From contig CAYJMF010000088.1 in assembly GCA_964370855.1 (NCBI GenBank), forward strand, positions 1-19,741: a stretch of 19,741 nucleotides of DNA, given 5' to 3'. The notes below the pieces were generated by a model. That model was not told the origin of the DNA. It ran no database searches and saw only the letters and a program-made list of their open reading frames with translations. The position numbers were made by a program, and so were the translations under genes. Below, one piece after another: positions 7,166 through 15,114 of this stretch (positions within the stretch are counted from its first letter, which is position 1; each line of letters begins with the position of its first letter). This DNA is from JAKLKS01 sp964370855 (GTDB lineage: Bacteria > Planctomycetota > JAJSAM01 > JAKLKS01).

Positions 7166-9291
7166 CGTGCCTCCCCGGAGGGGAGTTCCTCCGGATCCTC
7201 CTCCGGATCCACCGTCCCGAGCCGCACCACCACCTCCCGCTTCTCCCCCGCCGTCACGGAGAGGCGGATGTCGCGGGCCCGCCAGCCGTCGGCGTGGATC
7301 CAGAAGCGGAGCGGGCCCGTCGGCGCGCCGCGGAGGACGAGGGTGCTCCCTTCGATCCAGGTGTCGGCGAAGTTCCCGTGGTACCCGGGGTACCAGGTGA
7401 AGCCGTCCACGGGATCGCCCTCCGGGTCGAGGACCCGCAGGGTGATCTCCGTCGAGGGCCATTGCAGGGTCCATGGGCCCGGGCCGTCGATGCGGGCGTG
7501 GAGGACGGGGAGGGTGGGATCCGCCCCCTGCTGGTAGGGGCGCTCGATCTCCAGGCGGTCGCCGGAGCGAAGGACGCAGGCGAGGGACCCGGTCTCGTCC
7601 AGGTCCCCGCTCACCTCCCGGGGGCCGCCGGCGGCCGACAGGCCGTAGATCATCACGTCGGCGAACCGGGCCGGGCTGCCGTCGGGATAGAGAACGGTGA
7701 GGCGCTCCTCCGGGAAGGCGCCGGGGTGGGGCCTGTCGGCCGCCTCATCCTTCGCTTCCCAATCCACGGGGGGCGGGAGCACCAGCGCCGGCGCTCCGCC
7801 GCGCAGGCCGTCGGGGAACAGCGCCCGCGCCTTCCATCCGCCCTCGGGATCCGGCTCATAGACGACGGCGAAGGGCCCCTCCTCCGGCACGTGGATCGTC
7901 CCGTCGAGGGCAAGCGTCGGCGTCGCGTCCTCGGACTCCTTCGCCGTCACGACGCGGAAGTCCTCCTCGTCGGGATCCTCCAACTGCCACAGGGAGCCGT
8001 CCTTCCGCCGCTCGAGGACCGCGGGGCGGTAGACGGGGTTCTCGACGAGCCAGAGAGCGACTTCCCCCCCCTCGGCCCCCAACACGACCTCCTTCGTTCC
8101 CGGTGCGAGGAGCCCGGCCGGCGTCCCGGCGGTGACGGTCCAGGTGCCCGGCGGCAGGGAGAGGGTGGTCTCCGCCAGGACCCCCAGGGCGCCCTTGAAC
8201 GGTTGGGCCTCGATCACCTCGCGGACGGCGCGACCGTCAGAGGCTCGGACGGCGACGACGCGGAGGGGGTGGCGTTCGCTGACCCCGCTAGACCGTACGG
8301 TCACCCGGAGGGCGGCCTCCGCTTCCATCGGCCCGGAATCCGCTCCCGCTCCCGGGGGGGGAAGGCGGACCACCTGCCGCGCACCGGGGACGGACTGGAA
8401 CTCCCCCCCGACCCCGTCCGTGCCCTCAGGGGAACCGGGGGGAGGCCACGCATCCACGGTGAGGACGGTCCACGGCGGCGCGCCGAGCAGCCGGAACGTC
8501 CCGTCGGCCCCCGTCGCCGTCCAGGGCCCGCGGAAGCTCGACTCCGTGCCCACGTAGGCGTTGGCGGCGGGGCTCCCGTCGTGGTGGAGGACAAGTCCGG
8601 AGACCGCCGGGCCCGGCTCGCCGACGACGACGCTCACCTCCCCCTCCCGGGGGAGTTCGGCGAGGTGGAAGTAGGCGTCGCTGTACCCCTCGATCCCCTC
8701 GGCCCGGATCCAGACCCTTCCGGTGCCGGCCAGGTCGATGCAACGGAGCACCGCGCGACCGTCCCCGTCCGTAGTTTCCACCCGCGCGTTGGGGGTGTGG
8801 CCGCAGCCGAGGAGGTACTCGACGACGGCGCCGGGGACGGGCCGCTCGAGCCAGTCCCGCACCTTGAGGACGAGGTCCCTTCCCCGCCGGATGCGGTGCT
8901 CGCCCTCGAAGGACATCACCCCGAGGGGCGCGTATCCCTCCGCATCGACGTAGAACCAGAAACCGTAGTCCACCCGGTTCCTCATGAGGACGTACCCGTC
9001 CTCGTCGGCGACCGCCGACTGGACGAGGCAGCTCTCCCAGGGTTCGGCGCCGGGCCACCCGGACTCATGCCAGTTGTCCACCCGTGCGCCGGGGACGGGG
9101 AGGCCGGTGTCGGCGTCGAGGATCCGGACCGGCTTCCACCATGCCTTCTCCGCGTACCGGTCGTCGAGGCGGACTCCCGCGGGGAGTTCCCGGTCCCACT
9201 CGAGGATCGGATCCTCCGGGACCGGGGCGGGGACGGAGCCGCAGGCAGCGAGGAGGAAGGAGAAGGCGAGCAGGGAGGGCGCGCGGTTCAC
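7162..9291 (-). CDS. Lipoprotein paralogue B
   Basis: This is a 709-residue predicted lipoprotein, paralogous to A, C and D; its function is unknown. The signal peptide ends in LAAC at Cys17, with Gly-Ser after it and no Asp at +2. The mature part starts PILEWDRELPAGV. Module 1 covers about 55-125 (ILDADTGLPVPGARV). Module 2 covers about 138-200, with LGCGHT (Cys163) and LRCID (Cys184), the two cysteines common to all four copies. Module 3 covers about 228-282 (SGLVLHHDGSPAANAYVGT...FRLLGAPPW). A beta-rich middle section follows, then the most conserved C-terminal domain at about 615-691 (RGAPTGPLRFWIHADGWRA). The GTG start is preceded by GGGGAG at 5 bases. It overlaps the stop of copy C by GTGA and the start of copy A by GTGA. 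In its second half it resembles D more than C. Confidence 0.88.
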   Translation of the reverse strand: MNRAPSLLAFSFLLAACGSVPAPVPEDPILEWDRELPAGVRLDDRYAEKAWWKPVRILDADTGLPVPGARVDNWHESGWPGAEPWESCLVQSAVADEDGYVLMRNRVDYGFWFYVDAEGYAPLGVMSFEGEHRIRRGRDLVLKVRDWLERPVPGAVVEYLLGCGHTPNARVETTDGDGRAVLRCIDLAGTGRVWIRAEGIEGYSDAYFHLAELPREGEVSVVVGEPGPAVSGLVLHHDGSPAANAYVGTESSFRGPWTATGADGTFRLLGAPPWTVLTVDAWPPPGSPEGTDGVGGEFQSVPGARQVVRLPPPGAGADSGPMEAEAALRVTVRSSGVSERHPLRVVAVRASDGRAVREVIEAQPFKGALGVLAETTLSLPPGTWTVTAGTPAGLLAPGTKEVVLGAEGGEVALWLVENPVYRPAVLERRKDGSLWQLEDPDEEDFRVVTAKESEDATPTLALDGTIHVPEEGPFAVVYEPDPEGGWKARALFPDGLRGGAPALVLPPPVDWEAKDEAADRPHPGAFPEERLTVLYPDGSPARFADVMIYGLSAAGGPREVSGDLDETGSLACVLRSGDRLEIERPYQQGADPTLPVLHARIDGPGPWTLQWPSTEITLRVLDPEGDPVDGFTWYPGYHGNFADTWIEGSTLVLRGAPTGPLRFWIHADGWRARDIRLSVTAGEKREVVVRLGTVDPEEDPEELPSGEAR
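7170..7174 (-). promoter_or_regulatory. Ribosome binding site of lipoprotein A
   Basis: GGAGG on the minus strand lies inside the last codons of copy B, 4 bases before the GTG of copy A. It supports the GTGA-overlap start. Confidence 0.65.
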
Positions 9292-11411
9292 CGAGGCTCC
9301 CCGTCGGGGATTTCGGGCAGCTCCTCCTCCGCCTCCGGCGTCTCGAGCCGCACCACGAACTCCCGCTTCTCCCCCGCCGTCACGGCGAGGCGGACGTCCC
9401 GGGCCCGCCAGCCGTCGGCATGGATCCAGAAACGCAGCGGGCCCGTCGGGGCGCCGCGGAGGACGAGGGTGCCACCCTCGACCCAGTGGTTCTCGTAACC
9501 GCCGGAGAACCAGGTGAAGGCATCCACGGGAGAGCCCGCCGGATCGACCACGCGGAGGAAGATCTCCGTCGAGGGCCACCGAAGGATCCACGGCCCCGGC
9601 CCGTCGAACCGCCCCTGGAGGATCGGGAGGGTCGGATCCACCGGGGAGTCATCCCCGGAGCGGGGCTCGATCTCCAGGCGGTCCCCCGTGCGGAAGGGGA
9701 ACTCCAGGGAGCCTTCCTCGTCGAGGCCGAAGAACCACTCGATGGGCTTCCCGCCCTCCGGCGTCCAGCGCAGGGTCACGTCGGCGTCCCGGGCGGGGCT
9801 GCCGTCGGGATACAGCACCGTGAGCCGCGCCGGGGGGAAGGCCCCGGGGCGGGGGGTGTCGCGATCGGGCTCCTCCGGCCACTCCTCGGGCGGCGGGAGG
9901 ACGAGGGCCGGCATCGCCCCGCGGACGCCGTCCTCGAACACCGCCCGCGCCTTCCAGTGCCGGTCGGCCTCGTACACGACGGCGAAGGGGCCCTCCTGCG
10001 GCACGTGGATCGAACCGTCGAGGGCCGGCGTCGGGGTGGCGATCTCGCTCTCCTTCTCCGTCACCACGGAGAAGGCACCCGCGCGGACGTCCTCCACCTG
10101 CAGGTGGGAGCCGTCCTTCCCCCGGACCAGGACGGCGGGGCGGATCACGGGATTCTCGACGAGCCAGAAGGAGACCTCTCCCCCCTCGGCCCCCACTACG
10201 ACCTCCTCCGTGCCCGGAGCCAGGAGCCCGGCCGGCGTCCCCGCGGTGACGGTCCAGGCGCCCGGCTCCAGGTGGAGGGTGGCGTTCACCGAGACCCCGT
10301 CCCCGCCCTCGTCGGCGAGGATCTCCGGTTCGGCGACTTCGGTCCGGCCGTCGGATGGCCGGAACGCGACGAGACGGAGCCTCCCGTAGGGCAGGATCTC
10401 CCCGCTCGCGCGGACCGAGACGCGCAGGGGAACCTCGGGCACGGGTCGGAAGAAGTCCACATCCTCTCCCGGCGGCGGCAGGAGGACCGCCTGGTCCGCA
10501 CCGGGGGCGGACCGGAACTTCCCCTGGATCCACGCCGCGCCCTCCGGGGATCCCGGGGCCGGCGGGGCGTCCACGGTCAGGAGTTCCCAGGGCGGCGCCC
10601 CGAGGAGCCGGAACCTCCCGTCGGGACCCGTCGCCGTCCAGGGGCCGCGGTGGCTCGATCGCGTGCCGACGAATGCGCCGCCTGCGGGGCTCCCGTCGTG
10701 GTACCGGACGACGCCGGAGACCGCGGGGCCGGGCTCGCAGGAGAGGATTCTCACCCCGTCCACGACCGGGAGGGAATCGAAGCTCCACCCGTACGCGTCG
10801 CTGTCACCCTCCGCACCCTCGGCGCGAATCCAGAGCGAATCCGTGTCGGCGAGGTCGATGCAGCGCAGGACCGTCCTCCCGTCCGCCCCCGTCGTCCCCA
10901 CCCGCGCGCTGGCCGTGTGGCCGCAGCCGAGGATGTACTCGACGACGGCGCCGGCGATGGGGCGACCGAAGCCGTCGCGCACCTCGAGGGCGGCGTCCCT
11001 CCCCCGCCGGATCCGGTGCTCGTCCTCGAAGGACATCGCCCCGATCGGCCCGTACCCCTCCGCCTCCACGTAGAACCAGTTCCCGTAGTCGACCTTGTTC
11101 CGCACGAGCACGTACCCGTCCTCGTCGGTGACCCCGGACTGCGCGAGGCAGTCCTCCCATGGCTCGGCGCCGGGCCAGTCCGCCTCCCACCAGTTGTCCA
11201 CCCGGGCGCCGGGGACGGGGAGGCCGGTGTCGGCGTCGAGGACCCGGACCGGCTTCCACCAGGCCTTCCCCGCGTACCGGTCGTCGAGGAGAACTCCCGC
11301 GGGTAGCTCCCGGTCCCACTCGAGGATCGGATCCTCCGGGACCGGAGCGGGGACGGAGCCGCAGGCGGCGAGGAGGAAGGAGAAGGCGAGCAGGGAGGGT
11401 GCGCGGTTCAC
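9288..11411 (-). CDS. Lipoprotein paralogue C
   Basis: This is a 707-residue predicted lipoprotein of unknown function. Its signal peptide is residue-for-residue the same as B's, with lipobox LAAC at Cys17. The layout matches B: module 1 (LDADTGLPVPGARVDNWWE), module 2 with the LGCGHT and LRCID cysteines, module 3 (VSGVVRYHDGSPAGGAFVGT), a beta-rich middle section and the conserved end RGAPTGPLRFWIHADGWRA. Residues about 224-351 are encoded by a tract identical at every base to the matching part of D, while sequence on both sides differs. The GTG start has GGGGAG 5 bases upstream and overlaps the stop of D by GTGA; the same overlap joins it to B. The frame stays open far upstream of this GTG, but that stretch is only copy D read in the wrong frame. 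Confidence 0.88.
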   Translation of the reverse strand: MNRAPSLLAFSFLLAACGSVPAPVPEDPILEWDRELPAGVLLDDRYAGKAWWKPVRVLDADTGLPVPGARVDNWWEADWPGAEPWEDCLAQSGVTDEDGYVLVRNKVDYGNWFYVEAEGYGPIGAMSFEDEHRIRRGRDAALEVRDGFGRPIAGAVVEYILGCGHTASARVGTTGADGRTVLRCIDLADTDSLWIRAEGAEGDSDAYGWSFDSLPVVDGVRILSCEPGPAVSGVVRYHDGSPAGGAFVGTRSSHRGPWTATGPDGRFRLLGAPPWELLTVDAPPAPGSPEGAAWIQGKFRSAPGADQAVLLPPPGEDVDFFRPVPEVPLRVSVRASGEILPYGRLRLVAFRPSDGRTEVAEPEILADEGGDGVSVNATLHLEPGAWTVTAGTPAGLLAPGTEEVVVGAEGGEVSFWLVENPVIRPAVLVRGKDGSHLQVEDVRAGAFSVVTEKESEIATPTPALDGSIHVPQEGPFAVVYEADRHWKARAVFEDGVRGAMPALVLPPPEEWPEEPDRDTPRPGAFPPARLTVLYPDGSPARDADVTLRWTPEGGKPIEWFFGLDEEGSLEFPFRTGDRLEIEPRSGDDSPVDPTLPILQGRFDGPGPWILRWPSTEIFLRVVDPAGSPVDAFTWFSGGYENHWVEGGTLVLRGAPTGPLRFWIHADGWRARDVRLAVTAGEKREFVVRLETPEAEEELPEIPDGEPR
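9297..9302 (-). promoter_or_regulatory. Ribosome binding site of lipoprotein B
   Basis: GGGGAG on the minus strand lies within the codons for the C-terminal Asp-Gly-Glu-Pro-Arg of copy C, 5 bases before the GTG of copy B. Confidence 0.6.
10359..10741. repeat. 383-bp direct repeat, copy in lipoprotein C
   Basis: By direct base-by-base reading this stretch is identical to 12515-12897, at a constant offset of 2156. It encodes residues about 224-351 of copy C: module 3 and the start of the next beta section. The identity includes third codon positions and stops abruptly on both sides. Confidence 0.95.
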
Positions 11412-13570
11412 CGGGGCTCCCCGTCGGGGATCTCGGGCAGTTCCTCCTCCTCCTCCTCCTCCTCCTCCTCCGGCGTCCCGAGCCGCACCACCACCTCCCG
11501 CTTCTCCCCCGCCGTCACGGCGAGGCGGATGTCGCGGGCCCGCCAGCCGTCGGCGTGGATCCAGAAGCGCAGCGGGCCCGTCGGGGCGCCGCGGAGGACG
11601 AGGGTGGACCCGTCGATCCACTCGTCCTCGTAGCCTCCCGAAAACCACGAGAAGTCGCCTGCGGGGTCGCCCGCCGGATCGACAACACGGAGTGTGATCT
11701 CGGTCGAGGGCCAGCCCAGAGTCCAGGGACCCGGGCCATCGATGCGGGCGTGGAGGACGGGAAGGGTGGGATCCGCAGGCGGCTCCAGCCCGTAAGGGCG
11801 TTTGATCTCCAGCCGATCGCCGGAACGGAGGGCGCAGGTGAGGGAGCCAGTCCCGTCCAGCCTCCCGGTCACTTCCCGTGGATCGCCGGCGGCGGAGAGG
11901 CCGTGGATGGTGACGTCGGCGAACCGGGCCGGGCTGCCGTCGGGGTAGAGAACGGTGAGGCGTTCCTCCGGGTAGGTGCCTGGGTGGGGCCCGGCGGCCG
12001 CCTCCTGCGCCTCCTCCGCCGCCTCCGCTTCCTCCCAGTCCACGGAGGGTGGAAGCACCAGCGCCGGAGCGCCGCCGCGCAGTCCGTTCGGGAACAGCGC
12101 CCGCGCCATCCTGCGGTCCCCGGTTGCGTAGATGATGATGAAGGGGCCCTCCTCCGGCACGTGGATCGTCCCGTCGTGAGCCGGCGTCGGCGTTGCCTTC
12201 TCGGACTCGTTCGCCGTCAGGACGCGGAAGTTCTCCGCGTCGAGGTCCTCCACCTGCCAGAGGGAGCCGTCCTTCCGCCGCTCGAGGACCGCGGGGCGGA
12301 TCACGGGGTTCTCGACGAGCCAGAAGGAGACCTCTCCCCCCTCCTCCCCCACCGCGACCTCCTCCGTATCGGGGGCCAGGAGCCCCGCCGGGGTCCCGGC
12401 GGTGACGGTCCACGTGCCCGGCTCCACGTGCAGGGTGGCGTCCACCGAGACCCCGTCCCCGCCTTCGTCGGCGAGGATCCTGGGCTCGATGATCTCGGTC
12501 CGCCCGTCGGCGGCCCGGAACGCGACGAGACGGAGCCTCCCGTAGGGCAGGATCTCCCCGCTCGCGCGGACCGAGACGCGCAGGGGAACCTCGGGCACGG
12601 GTCGGAAGAAGTCCACATCCTCTCCCGGCGGCGGCAGGAGGACCGCCTGGTCCGCACCGGGGGCGGACCGGAACTTCCCCTGGATCCACGCCGCGCCCTC
12701 CGGGGATCCCGGGGCCGGCGGGGCGTCCACGGTCAGGAGTTCCCAGGGCGGCGCCCCGAGGAGCCGGAACCTCCCGTCGGGACCCGTCGCCGTCCAGGGG
12801 CCGCGGTGGCTCGATCGCGTGCCGACGAATGCGCCGCCTGCGGGGCTCCCGTCGTGGTACCGGACGACGCCGGAGACCGCGGGGCCGGGCTCGCAGGTGA
12901 CGATGGCGGCCCCCTCCTCCACGGGGAGCCGGTCCAGGGCCCCGTAGGCATCGCTCCTCCCCTCCACTCCCTCGGCGCGGATCCAGACAGAACCAGCCGG
13001 GGAGGGAGTGACGCAGGGGAGGACGGCGCGGCCGTCGGCACCCGTCGTCGCCACCCGCGCATTGGCCGTGTGGCCGCAGCCCAGGAGGTACTCCAGGACG
13101 GCCCCGGAAACCGGCCGCCCGAACCAATCCCTGACTTCGATCGTGAAGTCCTTGCCCCGCCGGATCCGGTGCTCGTCCTCGAAGGACATCGCCCCGATCG
13201 GCCCGTACCCCTCCGCCTCCACGTAGAACCAGTTGCCGTAATCGACCTTGTTGCGGACGAGCACGTACCCGTCCTCGTCGGTGACCCCGGACTGGGCGAG
13301 GCAGTCCGCCCAGGGCTCGGCGCCGGGCCAGTCCGCCTCCCACCAGTTGTCGACCCGGGCGCCGGGGACGGGGAGCCCGGTGTCGGCGTCGAGGACGCGC
13401 ACCGGGATCCACCAGGCCATGTCCTCGCCCCTGAAGTCGATGCGGACGTCGGCGGGGAGTTCCCGGTCCCACTCGAGGATCGGCTCGGCGACGGACCCGC
13501 ACCCCGCGAGGAGGAGCGGGAGCGCCAGGGCCCGCAGCAAACAGGTGTCTGACACCGTTCTGTCGTTCAC
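11408..13570 (-). CDS. Lipoprotein paralogue D
   Basis: This is a 720-residue predicted lipoprotein, the first of the four paralogues transcribed; its function is unknown. The lipobox is LAGC at Cys24. Its N-terminus (VNDRTVSDTCLLRALALP) is unlike that of A-C and is partly encoded by a 13-base palindrome. GTG at 13570 overlaps the kelch gene stop by GTGA but lacks a Shine-Dalgarno sequence, so it would depend on coupling. GTG at 13555 or TTG at 13540 are alternative starts that still leave a signal peptide. Modules match C in the N-terminal half, including a 383-bp perfect identity, but resemble B further on (for example RFADVTIHGLSAAG). LGCGHT is kept, and the second cysteine lies in LPCVT. 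The tail has a run of about ten glutamates made by a TCC/GGA triplet repeat. Confidence 0.86.
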   Translation of the reverse strand: MNDRTVSDTCLLRALALPLLLAGCGSVAEPILEWDRELPADVRIDFRGEDMAWWIPVRVLDADTGLPVPGARVDNWWEADWPGAEPWADCLAQSGVTDEDGYVLVRNKVDYGNWFYVEAEGYGPIGAMSFEDEHRIRRGKDFTIEVRDWFGRPVSGAVLEYLLGCGHTANARVATTGADGRAVLPCVTPSPAGSVWIRAEGVEGRSDAYGALDRLPVEEGAAIVTCEPGPAVSGVVRYHDGSPAGGAFVGTRSSHRGPWTATGPDGRFRLLGAPPWELLTVDAPPAPGSPEGAAWIQGKFRSAPGADQAVLLPPPGEDVDFFRPVPEVPLRVSVRASGEILPYGRLRLVAFRAADGRTEIIEPRILADEGGDGVSVDATLHVEPGTWTVTAGTPAGLLAPDTEEVAVGEEGGEVSFWLVENPVIRPAVLERRKDGSLWQVEDLDAENFRVLTANESEKATPTPAHDGTIHVPEEGPFIIIYATGDRRMARALFPNGLRGGAPALVLPPSVDWEEAEAAEEAQEAAAGPHPGTYPEERLTVLYPDGSPARFADVTIHGLSAAGDPREVTGRLDGTGSLTCALRSGDRLEIKRPYGLEPPADPTLPVLHARIDGPGPWTLGWPSTEITLRVVDPAGDPAGDFSWFSGGYEDEWIDGSTLVLRGAPTGPLRFWIHADGWRARDIRLAVTAGEKREVVVRLGTPEEEEEEEEEELPEIPDGEPR
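11417..11422 (-). promoter_or_regulatory. Ribosome binding site of lipoprotein C
   Basis: GGGGAG on the minus strand lies within the codons for the C-terminal Asp-Gly-Glu-Pro-Arg of copy D, 5 bases before the GTG of copy C. The arrangement is the same as at the C/B junction, so the whole junction seems to have been duplicated with the gene. Confidence 0.6.
11442..11471. repeat. (TCC)10 triplet microsatellite in the 3' end of lipoprotein D
   Basis: Ten uninterrupted TCC units on the plus strand encode about ten consecutive glutamates near the C-terminus of copy D. Copies B and C have only short acidic runs here (EEDPEELP and EAEEELPE). Slippage would change length without shifting the frame. 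Confidence 0.9.
12515..12897. repeat. 383-bp direct repeat, copy in lipoprotein D
   Basis: This is the second copy of the identical tract, encoding residues about 225-352 of copy D. It lies at the homologous place in the protein, so it looks like gene conversion or very recent recombination, not an insertion. Confidence 0.95.
13544..13556. repeat. Palindrome GGTGTCTGACACC in the signal-peptide codons of lipoprotein D
   Basis: This is a 13-base palindrome with 6-bp arms and a one-base centre. With its flank, GTCTGACACCGTTC (13547-13560) recurs as the reverse complement at 19609-19622. It encodes part of the N-terminal peptide that only copy D has. It may be the remnant of a short interspersed repeat. 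Confidence 0.5.
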
Positions 13571-15087
13571 TGGAAGTGGAAGCGGTCGCAGGAGCGGACC
13601 GCGGGGCCGTTGAGGATGTTGCTCTTCCCGCCGACCACCAGCCAGTCCCCGCCGGGAAGCGGCGTGCAGGTGTGCCCGCTGCGCGGGATCCAGGACGGGA
13701 TGTCGGGGAAGAGGAAGGAGCCGGTGCCGGGGTTGTAGTACTCCGTCGCGGTGTGGAAGACGGTGCCGCCCCCGACGCCGGGCTTCTCGCCGCCGGCGAC
13801 GAAGACGCGCCCGTTGGCGAGGCGCACCGCCGTGTGGAGGGAGCGCACGTCCCCCATGTTCTGCACCTGCACCCAGCGGTTCTCGGAGGCGATCCAGCGC
13901 TCCGCCGTGAAGGACCCCCCGCCCCCGCAGGCGAGCACGGAGCCGTCGGCGAGCGCCGCCGCGGCGTGGTCCCGGCGCGGGGCGATCATCGTCCCCCCGG
14001 GGACGAAGCTCCCCGCCGCGGGGTCGAAGATCTCCGCGAGGGCGCTGGTCCCGTGCCCCCCCGTCACCAGCACCCGCCCGTCGGGGAGGAGCGTCGCCTC
14101 GTGGCCGGCCCGGGGCACCGTCATCCAGGGCCCCGACCCATAGACCATCGTCGATGGGTCGAAGATCTCCGACGTCGCCCGCGAGTAGTTCGGCGCCCCC
14201 GTGGAATCCGTCCGCGAACCCCCGGCGACGAGCACCTTCCCCGAGGGGAGCCGCACCGCCCGGTGGCGCGAGCGGCGCTCCAACATCGTCCCCGAGGCGG
14301 TGACGGCGTCGAGCACCGGGTCGAAGAGCTCCCAGAGGTCGAGCCCCACGTCCGTCGTGGAGGCCGTCTGCCCCCCGGAGAGGAGCACCCTGCCGTCCCC
14401 GAGCACCGTGGCCGTGAGGAAGGCCCGCGGCGTCCCCAGCGTCGCGGCGGAGGTCGTCCACTCCTCCGTGGCGGGGTCGAAGAGCTCGATGGAGCCGGTC
14501 ACCGTGGAGGAGGTGGACCACCCGCCGAAGACCGCCACCCGCCCGTCGGGGAGGGCCGCCGCCGCGTGGCCCGAGCGGCCCGTCTCGAGGGCCCCCACCC
14601 AGCGCGCCGACCCCGACTGCGTCGGCGGGGGCGGCGGGGGCGGCTCGCCCCCCCCTCCCACCCGGAACTCCGAGTACCAGGGCCGGCGGATCTCCCTCCC
14701 GTCGGCCCGCCGGGCGGAGCCGGCGAGGCGCACCTGGTAGGCGACCCCCGCCGAGAGGGGACCGTCGGGGACGAGGAGGACCTCCGTCTTCGTGAGTGCC
14801 ACGGTGATCTCCGCGGGCACCGGGGCCGTGGAGCCCGCCGGGGCGAGGACGAGGGACCCGCCGAGCAGGGTGGCCTCGTCCATGGGGGTCCGGAAGCGGA
14901 TCGTCACCGGGGCCGCGGGGTCCACGCCGACGGCCCCCGGCGCCGGCGTCACCGATTCCACCACCGCCGCCGGTGCGCCGCCGCCGGCCCCGCCGCCCCC
15001 GCCCCCTCCCCCGCCGCAGGCCGCGGCGAGGGCGGGGAGGAGCAGGAGGGCGAGGGTCGCGGCCGTCCGGAGGAGGGTCCCCGCCAC
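13567..15087 (-). CDS. Kelch-repeat lipoprotein with N-terminal Ig-like (Big_5-type) domain
   Basis: This is a 506-residue predicted lipoprotein. GTG at 15087 starts a signal peptide ending AAAC (Cys24, an imperfect lipobox with Leu at -4), followed by a flexible run of nine glycines. Residues about 40-135 look like a bacterial Ig-like domain of the Big_5/SbsA type (VTPAPGAVGVDPAAPVTIRF...TPMDEATL). From about 165 to the end there are seven kelch motifs, each a variation of GH-A-LPDGRVLVAGG, predicting a closed beta-propeller. Galactose-oxidase-like central domains have this fold, but I see no copper ligands or other catalytic site, so a binding or structural role is more likely. It lies 27 bases after the HEAT-repeat gene, with no strong Shine-Dalgarno visible, and its stop overlaps the start of copy D by GTGA, tying it to the paralogue array. 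Confidence 0.88.
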   Translation of the reverse strand: MAGTLLRTAATLALLLLPALAAACGGGGGGGGGAGGGAPAAVVESVTPAPGAVGVDPAAPVTIRFRTPMDEATLLGGSLVLAPAGSTAPVPAEITVALTKTEVLLVPDGPLSAGVAYQVRLAGSARRADGREIRRPWYSEFRVGGGGEPPPPPPPTQSGSARWVGALETGRSGHAAAALPDGRVAVFGGWSTSSTVTGSIELFDPATEEWTTSAATLGTPRAFLTATVLGDGRVLLSGGQTASTTDVGLDLWELFDPVLDAVTASGTMLERRSRHRAVRLPSGKVLVAGGSRTDSTGAPNYSRATSEIFDPSTMVYGSGPWMTVPRAGHEATLLPDGRVLVTGGHGTSALAEIFDPAAGSFVPGGTMIAPRRDHAAAALADGSVLACGGGGSFTAERWIASENRWVQVQNMGDVRSLHTAVRLANGRVFVAGGEKPGVGGGTVFHTATEYYNPGTGSFLFPDIPSWIPRSGHTCTPLPGGDWLVVGGKSNILNGPAVRSCDRFHFQ

Positions 15088-15114
15088 GGGGCCGATTCTA
15101 CCCCCCCCGGCGGA

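Noticed and set aside
11412..13502. Extension of lipoprotein C upstream into a 1404-residue protein
   Set aside because: The extra part is copy D read in a wrong frame. The lipoprotein signal peptide, ribosome binding site and GTGA overlap fix the start at 11411. The same reasoning rejects upstream extensions of A, B and D.
5330..13552. Long plus-strand frames opposite the lipoprotein array
   Set aside because: They show no signal peptide, domain or codon logic. They repeat only because the genes on the other strand are paralogous.
5306..13570. CRISPR or phage array suggested by periodic similarity
   Set aside because: The repeats are about 2.1 kb gene-length paralogues with coding constraint. 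No short direct repeats with spacers and no integrase or Cas motifs were seen.
14990..15020. C-rich tract as a sequencing artefact in the kelch gene
   Set aside because: It encodes a poly-glycine linker straight after the lipobox cysteine and keeps the frame, which is common in such lipoproteins.
13567..15087. Galactose oxidase assignment for the kelch protein
   Set aside because: Only the propeller motifs are shared. I could not see the copper-binding Tyr/His set or the Cys-Tyr cofactor context.
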